Source: Bacteroidota bacterium (GTDB lineage: Bacteria; Bacteroidota; Rhodothermia; Rhodothermales; JANQRZ01). From it: a DNA stretch of 64,000 nucleotides. A program made the position numbers and the translations under genes. Below the pieces are notes generated by a model. The model ran no database searches. It was not told where the DNA came from and was given only the letters and a program-made list of their open reading frames with translations. The stretch spans positions 1-64,000 of the forward strand of contig JBCDKT010000008.1 in the NCBI GenBank assembly GCA_038746285.1. Direction: 5' to 3'. Below are positions 17,003 through 26,982 of this stretch, one piece after another. Every line of letters begins with the position of its first letter. Position 1 is the stretch's first letter.

Positions 17003-19459
17003 ATGCTTAAGAACTATCTCAAGGTCGCCCTCCGCACGCTGCGCAAGCAGAGGCTCTACGGCACCATCAACGTCGCCGGCCTCGGGATCGGGCTGGCGGG
17101 CTGCCTGCTCATGGGGCTCTACGTCTGGGGCGAACTCGCCGTGGACGGCTTCCACGCGAAGGCCGACCGCATCGTTCGGGTCGTGCAGGACACGCCATCG
17201 GGCAGCACCGCGAAGACGGGCGGCGCGCACGCGGCCCTGCTCGAAGCGAGCGCGGCCGGGGTCGAGGCGACCGCTCGGCTGGTGCCGTGGGAGCGGACGA
17301 TCTCGGTCGGCGACCCGTCGGCAGGCGCAGGGCAACCTCTCGGCAGCAAGAGCCGGGGGCCGTTCGACGAGCCGCAGTTCGCCTACGCCGACCCGTCGTT
17401 CTTCGAGGTGTTCTCGTTCCGCCTCGCGTCCGGCGATCCCGCGACGGCGCTCGCGGAGCCGGGGACCGCCGTGCTCACCGAGGCGACGGCCGAAAAGTAC
17501 TTCGGCGACGCCGACCCCATTGGCCGGACGGTCTGGATGTACGACGAGTACAGCGACCCCGACCAGATCCCCCTCGTCGTGACCGGTGTGCTGGCGGATG
17601 CGCCCGGCCGCTCCCACCTCACGCTAAGCGTGCTCTCCTCGACGCTCACGATGGAACGTCAGTACGGTCCGCTCAGCCAACTCGGCTGGCCGGGCCTCTA
17701 CACCTACGCCGTGCTGGCCGACGGGACCGACCGGGCGGAGACCGCGGCGCAGACCACGACGGCGCTCGTCGAACGGCTGGAAGCCGACGCCTCCGAAGCG
17801 CCCGCGCTACGGCTGCAGCCCCTCGCGGATATCTACCTGCACCCCCAGGAGCGGGGCGAGGCGGGCGTGGGCGGATCGAGGACGCTGGTGTACGGGCTGG
17901 CCGGGATCGCGCTCATCGTGCTGCTCCTGGCCTGTGCCAACTTCACGAATCTCGCTCTCGTCCGGGCCGTGGCCCGCATGAAAGACGTGGGCGTCCGCAA
18001 GGCGATGGGCGCCCAGCGCTCCCAACTCGCCGCGCAATCCCTCACCGATTCGCTGCTTCTGGCGGGAGGTGGCCTGCTCGTGGCGCTGGGGCTCGTGGTG
18101 ACGGTACGACCCTACCTAGACACGGTGGTCGGGCACCCGCTGGATGTGGCCGCCCCCGGGGGGCTCGTAGCCCTAGCCCTGGTGGGGATCGTCGTGCTGA
18201 CGGGACTCGTCGCAGGCGGCTACCCGGCCCTCTTCCTCGCCGGGCAGCAACCGGCAGAGGCGATCCGGGGCCGCACGGGCGGAGGGTTCGGCGCGGCGCG
18301 GCTGCGCTCCGGCCTCGTCGTCTTCCAGTTCGGCACCTCCGTTGCGCTCGTGATCGTGGCACTCGTCATCTACCAGCAGCTCGACCATGTGCGCTCGCTC
18401 GACCTCGGCTTCGATCAGGAGCGTATCGTGACGATCTCGGCGGACGGGGCGCGGCGCAGCTTCGAGCCACTGCGCGAGGCGCTCTCGGCACAGCCGGGCG
18501 TCCTCGCCGTATCGGGCGTGAACGGGACGCCGGGCCTTCAGGAGGTGCGGACCGGCCTCGTGGTGCGCCGGGAGAGCCGGCACGACGTGCCCGTCAGCAC
18601 GCAGGCCGCCGCCCCCGGGTTCTTCGAGATGATGGACATCGGGGCCACGGCCGGACGCCTCCCGGCGTGGGAGGCTCAGGAGACCGCATCGGACCGGGCG
18701 CTCGTACTCAACGAGACGGCCGCCACAGCACTCGGGCTGGGAGAGGCCGCCGTCGGGCAGGCCGTGCGGATCGTCGAGCCGGGCAACGAGGCGAACAACC
18801 CGGGCCTGACCGGGACGGTGGCGGCGGTCGTGCCCGACTTCCACCACGGGTCGCTGCGGACGCGCATCCCAGCGGCGGTGTACTTCTCGGCGCGCTCCGT
18901 CGACGTAGCCGAACTCTACGTGGTCTCGGATGTCCTCGTCAAGCTCGCGCCGGGGGCGACGGCGGACCAGCTTCAGCGGCTCGAAACGGCGTGGCAGAGC
19001 GTGCTGCCGAACCACCCGTTCGAGGCGACCTTCTTGGACGCGCGAATCCAGGCGCAGTACGAGCGCGACCTGCGCCTCGGCCGCGCCGTCGGCCTCTTCG
19101 CCGGGTTTGCCGTGTTCATCGCCTGCCTCGGGCTACTGGGGCTGGCCGCGTTCGCGGCGGAGCAGCGGACGAAGGAGATCGGGATCCGCAAGGCGCTCGG
19201 GGCTACGGCGGGGAGCATCGTCCGCCTCCTCTCGACGGACTTTGCGAAGCTCATGCTGACCGGTGCCGTCGCGGCTGCACCCGTGGCGTGGTGGGTGGCA
19301 AGCCGGTGGCTCGATGGGTTCGCCTACCGCATCGGCCTCGGGCCGGGGCTGTTCCTCGTCGCCGGGGGTCTCGCGCTTGTCGTTGCCCTCGCGACGGTCG
19401 GCGTGCAGGCGCTCCGCGCTGCTACCGCTGACCCGGTCCGGGCGCTCCGCTACGAGTAG
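17003..19459 (+). CDS. Dual-FtsX-domain ABC permease, array member 2
   Basis: 818 aa. Same two-domain architecture as member 1, but the first periplasmic domain is longer and the central motif departs from the array norm: CANFTNLALVRAVARMKDVG, then VRKAMGAQRSQLAAQSL. The second motif, AAFAAEQRTKEIGIRKALGA, is typical. It ends with the array-wide tail ADPVRALRYE. It is last in the stretch transcribed from promoter A, since promoter B lies in the 151-bp gap after it. The permease should be an inner-membrane protein with two large periplasmic domains for contact with cargo or an adaptor. Confidence 0.93.
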   Translation: MLKNYLKVALRTLRKQRLYGTINVAGLGIGLAGCLLMGLYVWGELAVDGFHAKADRIVRVVQDTPSGSTAKTGGAHAALLEASAAGVEATARLVPWERTISVGDPSAGAGQPLGSKSRGPFDEPQFAYADPSFFEVFSFRLASGDPATALAEPGTAVLTEATAEKYFGDADPIGRTVWMYDEYSDPDQIPLVVTGVLADAPGRSHLTLSVLSSTLTMERQYGPLSQLGWPGLYTYAVLADGTDRAETAAQTTTALVERLEADASEAPALRLQPLADIYLHPQERGEAGVGGSRTLVYGLAGIALIVLLLACANFTNLALVRAVARMKDVGVRKAMGAQRSQLAAQSLTDSLLLAGGGLLVALGLVVTVRPYLDTVVGHPLDVAAPGGLVALALVGIVVLTGLVAGGYPALFLAGQQPAEAIRGRTGGGFGAARLRSGLVVFQFGTSVALVIVALVIYQQLDHVRSLDLGFDQERIVTISADGARRSFEPLREALSAQPGVLAVSGVNGTPGLQEVRTGLVVRRESRHDVPVSTQAAAPGFFEMMDIGATAGRLPAWEAQETASDRALVLNETAATALGLGEAAVGQAVRIVEPGNEANNPGLTGTVAAVVPDFHHGSLRTRIPAAVYFSARSVDVAELYVVSDVLVKLAPGATADQLQRLETAWQSVLPNHPFEATFLDARIQAQYERDLRLGRAVGLFAGFAVFIACLGLLGLAAFAAEQRTKEIGIRKALGATAGSIVRLLSTDFAKLMLTGAVAAAPVAWWVASRWLDGFAYRIGLGPGLFLVAGGLALVVALATVGVQALRAATADPVRALRYE

Positions 19460-19473
19460 CGCGGGCTGGAGGC

Positions 19474-19510
19474 TGCGCGCTGACGCACAGCCGGTGTGCG
19501 TTGGCGCACA
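19474..19510. promoter_or_regulatory. Paired 16-bp enhancer palindromes, site B
   Basis: TGCGCGCTGACGCACA (19474-19489) and TGTGCGTTGGCGCACA (19495-19510) start 21 bp apart, as at site A. The second is a near-perfect palindrome. They lie 54 bp before the -24/-12 element at 19564, within a 151-bp gap between permease genes. Confidence 0.85.
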
Positions 19511-19563
19511 GTGTCCTCGTCCAGTTTCTGCGCACGGGGCACGCAAGGGCGTGCCGATCCAGG

Positions 19564-19579
19564 TGGCACCGCGCTTGTG
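19564..19579 (+). promoter_or_regulatory. Sigma-54-like promoter B
   Basis: TGGCACCGCGCTTGTG has the -24 box TGGCAC and a -12 box TTGT in place of TTGC, with correct spacing. Start is expected near 19590, about 20 nt before the ATG of array member 3. The paired sites upstream support it more than the box itself does. Confidence 0.7.
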
Positions 19580-19610
19580 CTGGTGCGGGGACCTCTACTT
19601 CCCTACTGCC

Positions 19611-22025
19611 ATGCTGAGGAACTACTTCCTGACCGCCCTCCGTGCCTTCCGCCGCGAGAAGGGCTACGCCTTCATCAACGTCGCGGGTCTCGCGGTCGGC
19701 CTCGCGTGCGCCGCGCTCATCTTCGGGTATGTCCGCCTGGAGCAGTCCTTCGACGACTTCCACGAGCGGGGCGACCGGACTGTCCGCGTCGTTCAGCAGC
19801 AGCCGGGCAGCGCGTTTATGGGACGCGACCGGTTCGCCGTCACGCCGGCCTCGCTCGGGCGGGCGCTCCGCGAGGAGGCCCCGGAGGTCGAGGCCGCGGC
19901 GACGCTCGGCAGCAACCCGAACACGCTCCTGATCGCGGGCGAGCAGCGGCTGATCGAGGACGGCCTCTGGACCGACGGCCATTTCTTCGAGGTCTTCAGC
20001 TTCCCCCTCCTGCGCGGCGACCCGCAGACGGCCCTCGCCGACCCCGAGGGCCTGGTGCTGACCGAGACCCTCGCGCAGAAACTCTTCGGCACCGCCGACC
20101 CGCTCGGCGAGGCGATGGAGGTCTCGTTCTTCGACAGCCTCTACACCTACACCGTCACCGGCATCGCGGCCGACGTGCCCGCGAACTCGCACCTCCAGTT
20201 CAGCTACCTCCGCGCGCTGGGCGGCAGCCCGGACTACCGGCGGAACGAGGACAACTGGGTCAACAGCGGGTTCTACTCCTACGCCGTGCTCCGCCCGGAC
20301 GTGACGACGGCAGCCTTTGACGAGCGGGTCGGGGCGATCTACGGTCCGCGCGAGGAGCTGGACGAGGGCGAGGAGCCGACGCGGCTCTACGCCCAACCGC
20401 TGGGCACCATCCACCTGCGCTCCGACCTCAACTTCGACCCGGCGGAACAGGGCGACGCCCGGCTGGTGGCGCTGTTCTCGGCGATCGCACTCGTGATCCT
20501 GCTCCTCGCCTGCGTCAACTATACCAACCTCGCCGTGGCCCGCTCTGCGCAGCGTGCGCGCGAGGTCGGGATGCGGAAGGTGGCTGGGGCGACGCGCGGG
20601 CAGATCATGACGCAGCACCTGGCCGAGTCGGTGCTGACGGCGCTCGCGGCGCTCGGCCTCGGGCTGGGGCTGGCGTGGCTGGCGCTCCCGCTGTTCGAGT
20701 CGTGGATGGAGCGCGACCTCGGGCCGGTGGTCTTCAGCGCGCCGTCGCTCTTCGCGCTCGCCGGCCTGGCGGTGGTGGTGGGCCTCGCAGCGGGCCTGTA
20801 CCCGGCCGTCGTGCTGACGGGGATGCAGCCGACGCGGGTGCTGAAGGGGCTGAACCTGCTCCCGGCGGGTCGGCTCCGGCTGCGCTCGCTGCTGGTCGTG
20901 GGGCAGTACGCCTCGGCGCTCGTCCTCGTGATCGGGAGCCTCGTGATCTACCGGCAGCTCGACTTCGTCCAGAGCCGCCCGCTCGGGTTCGAGCGCGAGC
21001 ACATCGTCGCCCTCGACGCGCGCGACCTTGACGCAGACGCCCCCGACACGGGCCGGAGCGTATGGTCGTTCAAGCAGGAGGTCGAGCGCCTCCCCGGCGT
21101 CGTTGGCGTGGCGGCCTCGTCGCACCTGCCGACGACCGTGGGGTCGCAGACCATCCTGTCCTCGTGGACCGGCCGCGAGGGTTCGGGCGACGACTTCTAC
21201 ATCTACCAGACCCAGGCGGACTCGGACTTCCTCGAGCTTTACGACATGGCGCTCGTCGCGGGCCGCCCCTTCACCTCGGACGTGCCGACCGACACCGTGG
21301 TCACGGTCATCCTCAACGAGACCGCGGTGCGCGCGCTCGGCTGGACGCCCGCAGACGCCGTAGGCCGGACCCTCGGCAACGAGTACAGAGGCCGCGACGG
21401 GTACACCGTGATCGGTGTGGTGCGGGACTTCCACCTGCACTCGATGCACCGGCCCATCGAGCCGCTGATGCTCGTGCGGTCCGACGCCTGGATCCGCCAC
21501 CTCGCGGTCCGCATCCGTCCCGAGCGGATGCCCGAGACCCTCGATGCCATCGGCGCGTCGTGGCAGACGTTCTCGGTCTACCCGTTCGAGTACCAGTTCC
21601 TCGACGAGCGCTTCGACCGGCTCTACGCGGACGAGCGTAGGCTGGGCGAGGGCGTCATCGCCTTCACACTCGTTGCCCTCTTCATCGCGTGCCTCGGGCT
21701 GTTCGGGCTGGCCGCGTTCACGGCGCAGCGGCGGACGAAGGAGGTCGGCATCCGCAAGGCGCTCGGGGCCTCGGTCGGGAGCCTGGTCGGGCTGCTGTCG
21801 AAGGACTTCCTGAAGCTCGTCCTCGTCTCGCTCGTCGTGGCTGCGCCGGTGGCGTACCTCCTGATGAGCCGGTGGCTCGACGCCTTCGCCTACCGGATCG
21901 AACTCGGCCCTGGGCTGTTTCTGGGTGCGGGCGTGCTCGCCGTCGCCGTCGCCCTGTTAGCCGTGTCCGGGCAGGCCCTCCGCGCCGCCTCCGTCGACCC
22001 CGTCAAGGCGCTTCGTTACGAGTAA
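19611..22025 (+). CDS. Dual-FtsX-domain ABC permease, array member 3
   Basis: 804 aa. It starts MLRNYFLTALRAFRREKGY and ends VDPVKALRYE. The central motif is NYTNLAVARSAQRAREVGMR followed by KVAGATRGQ, and the C-terminal one is GLAAFTAQRRTKEVGIRK. The second transmembrane unit includes LLVVGQYASALVLVIGSLVI. An in-frame reading could extend upstream to 19263, but that would run through the neighbour's 3' end and the regulatory sites; the ATG at 19611 aligns with the paralogs. It is the first gene of the five-permease unit behind promoter B. Confidence 0.93.
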   Translation: MLRNYFLTALRAFRREKGYAFINVAGLAVGLACAALIFGYVRLEQSFDDFHERGDRTVRVVQQQPGSAFMGRDRFAVTPASLGRALREEAPEVEAAATLGSNPNTLLIAGEQRLIEDGLWTDGHFFEVFSFPLLRGDPQTALADPEGLVLTETLAQKLFGTADPLGEAMEVSFFDSLYTYTVTGIAADVPANSHLQFSYLRALGGSPDYRRNEDNWVNSGFYSYAVLRPDVTTAAFDERVGAIYGPREELDEGEEPTRLYAQPLGTIHLRSDLNFDPAEQGDARLVALFSAIALVILLLACVNYTNLAVARSAQRAREVGMRKVAGATRGQIMTQHLAESVLTALAALGLGLGLAWLALPLFESWMERDLGPVVFSAPSLFALAGLAVVVGLAAGLYPAVVLTGMQPTRVLKGLNLLPAGRLRLRSLLVVGQYASALVLVIGSLVIYRQLDFVQSRPLGFEREHIVALDARDLDADAPDTGRSVWSFKQEVERLPGVVGVAASSHLPTTVGSQTILSSWTGREGSGDDFYIYQTQADSDFLELYDMALVAGRPFTSDVPTDTVVTVILNETAVRALGWTPADAVGRTLGNEYRGRDGYTVIGVVRDFHLHSMHRPIEPLMLVRSDAWIRHLAVRIRPERMPETLDAIGASWQTFSVYPFEYQFLDERFDRLYADERRLGEGVIAFTLVALFIACLGLFGLAAFTAQRRTKEVGIRKALGASVGSLVGLLSKDFLKLVLVSLVVAAPVAYLLMSRWLDAFAYRIELGPGLFLGAGVLAVAVALLAVSGQALRAASVDPVKALRYE

Positions 22026-22027
22026 GA

Positions 22028-22048
22028 GCGCAGCATGCTGCACCCCCA
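22028..22048. repeat. Palindrome in permease spacer 3-4
   Basis: A GCAGCATGCTGC core (22030-22041) with one mismatched pair outside it, then CCCCCACG, in a 38-bp spacer. It is close to the core of spacers 4-5 and 5-6 but carries two changes. Confidence 0.75.
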
Positions 22049-22063
22049 CGAGACATCGTTCCT

Positions 22064-24559
22064 ATGCTGAAGAACTATCTCACCATCGCGCTTCGCACTC
22101 TCCGCCGCCGCAGGGGCTACGCGGCGCTCAACGTCGCCGGCCTCGCCCTCGGCCTCGCCGGCTGCCTCCTGATCGGGCTGTTCGTCCGGCACGAGCTGGC
22201 CTACGACCGCCACCACGAGGACGCTGACCGCGTCTACCGCGTCGTGCAGCACACGAACGCCGAGCAGACCGAGGGCACGGCGTGGGTCGGCGGGGCGATG
22301 GGGAACGCGCTCCGGGCAGACTTCCTGCAGATCGAGGCGCTCGCCCGGCTCGTCCGCTCGGACGTGCTGGTTGAGGTCGGCGAGGACGAGGCGAAGCGGA
22401 CGTTTGAGAGGGATCGGCTGGTCTACGCCGATCCGTCGGTGTTCGACGTGCTCACGTTTCCGCTCGTGGCAGGCAGCGCGGACGCGCTCGGGACGCCGGA
22501 CCAGGTCTTCCTGACGCAGACCGCAGCCCGGCGATACTTCGGACAGGCCGACCCCGTCGGCGAGACCGTCACGACGGGCGGGCGGACGCTCACCGTGGCG
22601 GGCGTGCTCGAAGACCCGCCGGCGACGACGCACCTCGCCTTCGACCTGATGACCTCGCTTGACACCTTCAAGCTCGCGTACTGGGGCACGACGGACGGCG
22701 AGTTCCAGAGTTATTGGTGGCCGAGGGCGCACACCTACGTCAAGCTGCGCGAGGGCGCGTCGGCGGCGGCCATCGACGCGGAGATGCCGGCGTTCATCGC
22801 CCGCCACCGCGACCCGGCCGAGGCCGAGCAGTACGTCCCGGCGCTCCAGCCCCTTGCCGACATCCACCTCCGCTCCAGCCTCGGCGGCGAGTGGCAGCCC
22901 GGCGGGAGCGCGGCGACGGTCGCCGTCTTCGCCCTCGTCGCGCTGTTCGTGCTGCTCTTGGCGTGCGTCAACTTCATGAACCTCGCCACGGCGCGGGCGA
23001 CGGAGCGGGCGCGCGAGGTCGGGGTACGGAAGACGCTTGGCGCGCGGCGCGAGCAGCTGGTCTGGCAGTTCTTCGGCGAGTCGCTGCTGCTGAGCGGGAT
23101 CGCGCTCGCGGTGGCGGTCGCGGTGGCGGTCCTGCTGCTGCCGTTCTTCGCCGACCTCGCTGGGCGAGACCTGGCCTTCCGCCTCGGCGACGGGGCCCTG
23201 TGGGCGTGGGTCCTCGGGGTGACGCTCGTGACGGGCCTGCTGGCCGGGAGCTACCCGGCGCTCTACCTCTCGCGGTTCCGGCCGGCCCGGGTGCTCGCGG
23301 GCGGCAAGAGCGGCGGGCGCGGCGCGGCGCGGCTGCGGCAGGGCCTCGTGCTTTTCCAGTTCACGCTCTCCGTCGCCCTCGTCGCCGCGACGGCGATCGC
23401 GTGGCAGCAGCTCCAGTACCTCCAGCAGGCCGACCTCGGCTTCGACGAGGACCACGTCGTCGTGATCCAGCGCAAAGGGGCCGACCTCGACGTGCTCACC
23501 GAGCGGCTGCGCCAGGAGCCGAGTGTGGTCGCCGTCACGACGGCCGAGCGGGCACCGGGCTTCGGGTTCGGCGACAGCCCCGGCGTCGAGCGCCCGCCCT
23601 ACACGCCCATCGAGCGGCTCGACGACAACGCCGGACGGACGCGGCACCAGTCGGTGGGCACCGGCTACTTCGAGCTCTTCGGCGTGGATCTCGTCGCAGG
23701 CCGGATGCTGACCGACGCGCCGGCCGACATAGGCACGGCCGTGGAGCGCGAGGAGAACTTTGGCAACTCCGCCTTCGACGGGCGCGCCTTCGTGGTGAAC
23801 GAGGCGTTCGCTGAGGCGCAGGGGTGGAGGCCGGAGGAGGCGCTCGGGCAGGAGCTTCGGATGTTCTACTACGAGAACGGCAACACCTACATGGACCACC
23901 GGGGCCGCGTCGTCGGCGTGGTCGAGGACTTCCACGCGGCGTCGTTCCAGTACGAGATCACGCCGTCCATCTTCAGCCCCGACCGCTTCCCCGACGCGGA
24001 GGGCGGCTCAGGCCTCTCGGCTGCGCGGTACGCCTTCGCGAAGGTGCGCCCCGGCGATGCCGCCGCGACGATGGCTGCGCTCGGCGAGGCGTTCGCCGCC
24101 GTGCAGCCGGAGCGCGCCTTCGAGGCCGCCTTCCTCGACGACAACCTCGACGCCCGCTACCGCTCCGAGCAGCGGACGGGGACGATCCTCGGAGCCTTCG
24201 CCGTCTTCGGCCTCGTGATCGCGTGCCTCGGGCTCTTCGGGCTGGCGACGTACGCCGCCGAGCGGCGGACGAAGGAGGTCGGCATCCGCAAGACGCTCGG
24301 CGCGAGCGTGCCCGGCCTCGTCGCGCTCCTCTCGCGCGACTTCCTCGCCCTCGTCGCCCTCGCGTCGGTGCTGGCCGCGCCGCTGGCGTACGTCGCTATG
24401 CAGCGCTGGCTCGACGGGTTCGCCTACCGGATCGAGCCGGGGCCGGTGCTGTTCCTCGCCGTCGCTGCCGGGGCGCTCGCGGTTGCCCTTCTCACCGTCG
24501 CCGGGCAAGCCTTCCGCGCCGCCTCGGCCGACCCCGTCCAGTCGCTTCGCCACGAGTGA
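22064..24559 (+). CDS. Dual-FtsX-domain ABC permease, array member 4
   Basis: 831 aa, the longest of the array. It starts MLKNYLTIALRTLRRRRGYA and ends ADPVQSLRHE. The central motif is NFMNLATARATERAREVGVR and the terminal one is ATYAAERRTKEVGIRKTLGA. The extra length lies mainly in the second periplasmic domain, which contains an insert around DIGTAVEREENFGNS and a further loop near FSPDRFPDAEGGSGLS. The first periplasmic domain ends with a SYWWPRAHTYVKL segment. Altered periplasmic loops on a constant membrane frame suggest a different substrate or partner from the other members. Confidence 0.93.
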   Translation: MLKNYLTIALRTLRRRRGYAALNVAGLALGLAGCLLIGLFVRHELAYDRHHEDADRVYRVVQHTNAEQTEGTAWVGGAMGNALRADFLQIEALARLVRSDVLVEVGEDEAKRTFERDRLVYADPSVFDVLTFPLVAGSADALGTPDQVFLTQTAARRYFGQADPVGETVTTGGRTLTVAGVLEDPPATTHLAFDLMTSLDTFKLAYWGTTDGEFQSYWWPRAHTYVKLREGASAAAIDAEMPAFIARHRDPAEAEQYVPALQPLADIHLRSSLGGEWQPGGSAATVAVFALVALFVLLLACVNFMNLATARATERAREVGVRKTLGARREQLVWQFFGESLLLSGIALAVAVAVAVLLLPFFADLAGRDLAFRLGDGALWAWVLGVTLVTGLLAGSYPALYLSRFRPARVLAGGKSGGRGAARLRQGLVLFQFTLSVALVAATAIAWQQLQYLQQADLGFDEDHVVVIQRKGADLDVLTERLRQEPSVVAVTTAERAPGFGFGDSPGVERPPYTPIERLDDNAGRTRHQSVGTGYFELFGVDLVAGRMLTDAPADIGTAVEREENFGNSAFDGRAFVVNEAFAEAQGWRPEEALGQELRMFYYENGNTYMDHRGRVVGVVEDFHAASFQYEITPSIFSPDRFPDAEGGSGLSAARYAFAKVRPGDAAATMAALGEAFAAVQPERAFEAAFLDDNLDARYRSEQRTGTILGAFAVFGLVIACLGLFGLATYAAERRTKEVGIRKTLGASVPGLVALLSRDFLALVALASVLAAPLAYVAMQRWLDGFAYRIEPGPVLFLAVAAGALAVALLTVAGQAFRAASADPVQSLRHE

Positions 24560-24616
24560 GGGCGCAGCATGCTGCGCCCCTACGCAATGCTATCGATATG
24601 CTGAAGAACTACCTCA
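24531..24616 (+). repeat. 86-bp perfect direct repeat, copy 1
   Basis: Covers the last codons of member 4, the 38-bp spacer and the first codons of member 5. It is identical to 26954-27039, so a 2423-bp unit holding all of member 5 lies between matching sequences. Confidence 0.9.
24560..24579. repeat. Perfect 20-bp palindrome in permease spacer 4-5
   Basis: GGGCGCAGCATGCTGCGCCC followed by CTACG, starting right after the TGA of member 4. The same 20-mer recurs at 26983 and, with one change, at 62708. Confidence 0.9.
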
Positions 24617-26982
24617 CCGTCGCCCTCCGCACGCTGCGCCGCCGCCGAGGCTACGCGTTTCTGAACATAGCCGGACTCACCTTCGGGCTTGCCGGTGTGA
24701 CGCTCATCGCGGCGTTTCTCCACCACGAGCGCTCGTTCGACCAGCACCTCCCACACGCTGAGGACCTCTACCGCCTCAACTCTAACTACCGCGCGAGTTG
24801 GTATTCGACGATCGGGTTCGAGGGGTTCTCCAGAGCAGAGTGGGACGAGCAGCGGCAGTTCAGCGCAGAGCTGCAGGTGATCCCGGCGGTCGAACAGGCG
24901 GCCACGGTGTACCTCGAAACGCGCGAGCGGTTCGTGGAGGCGAGCGGCGAGCAGTTTGCTGAAGGTGCCGTACTCTTCGCCGCCACGGGGCCTGCGTTCC
25001 TCGACCTCTTCGGGCCGGCGTTCCTCGCGGGCGACCCGGTGACAGCGCTCGACCGACCCCGCACGGCGCTCCTCACCGAGGTCACGGCGCGGCGCTACTT
25101 CGGCGACGACTCGGCGATCGGCCAGACCATCCGGCGCGACTCGACCGAGTACGAGGTAACGGGCGTGATCGCCGAACCACCGGCGACACAGCACCTCCGC
25201 TACGATCTCGTTCTCCACGACCGAATTCCTTCATGGGGTGCCTACACGTACCTCCGCCTTACGCCCGGCACCGATCCCGCTGCCGTGGTGCCGCTCGTGA
25301 CGGCGGCCTTTTACCGAACGCGCCCTGACCGCGCCGACGATCCGTTGCACGCTGGCGAGCGGCTCCAGCCTGTCACGAGCATCCACCTCGCCGAGCCAAC
25401 GCTCTACGAAGCCGAGCCGCCGGGCGATCCGCGCTACCTCCGGCTCTTCGCCGTGATCGCTGCGCTCCTGCTCGTCGTGACGTGCACGAACTACATGAAC
25501 CTCGCAGCGGCGCTCTACGAGGGGCGCGGGCGCGAGATTGGCGTACGGAAGGCAATGGGGGCGCAGCGGGAGAGCGTGGCCGGTCAGTTCCTCGCCGAGG
25601 GTGCGCTGACAGCGCTCGTGTGCTTCCCGCTCGTGCTCGGCCTCGCGCTCGCAACGCTCCCGGCGTTCAACACGCTCATGGGCGTCGAGATTAGTCCCCT
25701 GGCGCTGGTGCAGCCAGGTTTTCTCCCCGACCTCGTGGGCCTCGTAGTTGCAACCGGTCTCGTTGGGGCGAGCTATCCGGCGCTGGTGCTATCCGGGCAC
25801 CGCGCGGCCGAGCTGTTCCGTGGCTCCGTCGCACGGCGGCTCGGCGGCGTCCGGCTGCGGCAAGCACTCGTCGTGGCGCAGTTCGCGCTCCTCATCGGAC
25901 TTGCGGGTACGGCCGTCGTGATCCACCAGCAGGTCGTGTTCATGGCGGAGAAGGACCTTGGGTTCGAGCGCGAAGGCGTGGTCGCGCTCCAAGGCGTGCC
26001 GGGTGTCGAGGCCTACCAGCGGCTCCGCGCCGAGTTGGAGCGCGTTCCGAGCGTTCGCGCCGTCGGCACGGGTCCGCTCCCCGGCCCCGGCTTCAACCGT
26101 ATTACCTACCGTGCCGACACAAGCGATGTGGTCTACGACGACGCGAACAGTACGGGCGCGGATCTCGGTTACTTCGGCGCGCTCGGTATCGACGCGCCTG
26201 CCCTCGGCGCGTTCGGGGCGGACGGTCGAGAGCAGCTGTTCTTCATCAACGAGACGGCTGCAGAGCGCCTCGGCTATGCGAACCCCGTAGGCCGCGACGT
26301 GATCACCGAGCCCGAGGCAGAAAACGGCGTAGGCCGCTACGGCTACCCTGAAACGATTGCTGGCGTACTTCCAGACTGGCACCTCTTCCCGCTCCGCGAA
26401 GAGGTCCGCCCGCTCTTCGTTGTCGTCCGCCGCGAGGCCACATGGGCGGCGAGCGCCGTTGTCCGCGTCGAAACGGCGGCGCTTGCCGAGACGATGGACG
26501 ATCTGAGCACGGTGTGGGCCGAGGCGGTCCCGGACCGTCCGTTCGCACCGACGTTCGTGGACGAGTCTCTCGCGTCGCTCTACGAGCAGGAGCGGCGAGC
26601 GGGCGCGTTCAGCGCTGTCCTCACCGGTCTCGCCGCGCTCGTCGCGGTGCTCGGGCTCATTGGCCTTGCTTCGTTCATGGCGGCGCGGCGGCGGAAGGAG
26701 CTCGGCGTGCGGAAGGTTCTCGGCGCGCGTACGGACCAGCTCGTCACACTCCTCACCCGCGAGCTCGCCGTCCTCGTCGGCGTGGCCTTCGTGGTCGCCG
26801 TGCCGGCGGCGTGGGTACTCGTCGAGCGGTGGCTGGAGGGCTTCGCCTACCGGATCGAGGTGAGCCCGGTCGGCTTCGCCGCCGTCGGCGCGGTCGTGCT
26901 TGGGGTCGCACTCGTCACCGTCGCCGGGCAGGCCTTCCGCGCTGCCACGGCCAACCCCGTCCAGTCGCTTCGCCACGAGTGA
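24598..26982 (+). CDS. Dual-FtsX-domain ABC permease, array member 5 (divergent)
   Basis: 794 aa. It starts like its neighbours (MLKNYLTVALRTLRRRRGYA) and ends ANPVQSLRHE, but the interior is the least typical of the array. The central motif is NYMNLAAALYEGRGREIGVR with KAMGAQRESVA, and the terminal motif is FMAARRRKELGVRKVLGART. The first periplasmic domain is rich in aromatic residues early on (SNYRASWYSTIGFEGFSRA). Codon choice looks less GC-biased at third positions than in members 4 and 6, by eye. The conserved ends coincide with the 86-bp direct repeats flanking it, so its termini may have been homogenised by recombination. Confidence 0.9.
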   Translation: MLKNYLTVALRTLRRRRGYAFLNIAGLTFGLAGVTLIAAFLHHERSFDQHLPHAEDLYRLNSNYRASWYSTIGFEGFSRAEWDEQRQFSAELQVIPAVEQAATVYLETRERFVEASGEQFAEGAVLFAATGPAFLDLFGPAFLAGDPVTALDRPRTALLTEVTARRYFGDDSAIGQTIRRDSTEYEVTGVIAEPPATQHLRYDLVLHDRIPSWGAYTYLRLTPGTDPAAVVPLVTAAFYRTRPDRADDPLHAGERLQPVTSIHLAEPTLYEAEPPGDPRYLRLFAVIAALLLVVTCTNYMNLAAALYEGRGREIGVRKAMGAQRESVAGQFLAEGALTALVCFPLVLGLALATLPAFNTLMGVEISPLALVQPGFLPDLVGLVVATGLVGASYPALVLSGHRAAELFRGSVARRLGGVRLRQALVVAQFALLIGLAGTAVVIHQQVVFMAEKDLGFEREGVVALQGVPGVEAYQRLRAELERVPSVRAVGTGPLPGPGFNRITYRADTSDVVYDDANSTGADLGYFGALGIDAPALGAFGADGREQLFFINETAAERLGYANPVGRDVITEPEAENGVGRYGYPETIAGVLPDWHLFPLREEVRPLFVVVRREATWAASAVVRVETAALAETMDDLSTVWAEAVPDRPFAPTFVDESLASLYEQERRAGAFSAVLTGLAALVAVLGLIGLASFMAARRRKELGVRKVLGARTDQLVTLLTRELAVLVGVAFVVAVPAAWVLVERWLEGFAYRIEVSPVGFAAVGAVVLGVALVTVAGQAFRAATANPVQSLRHE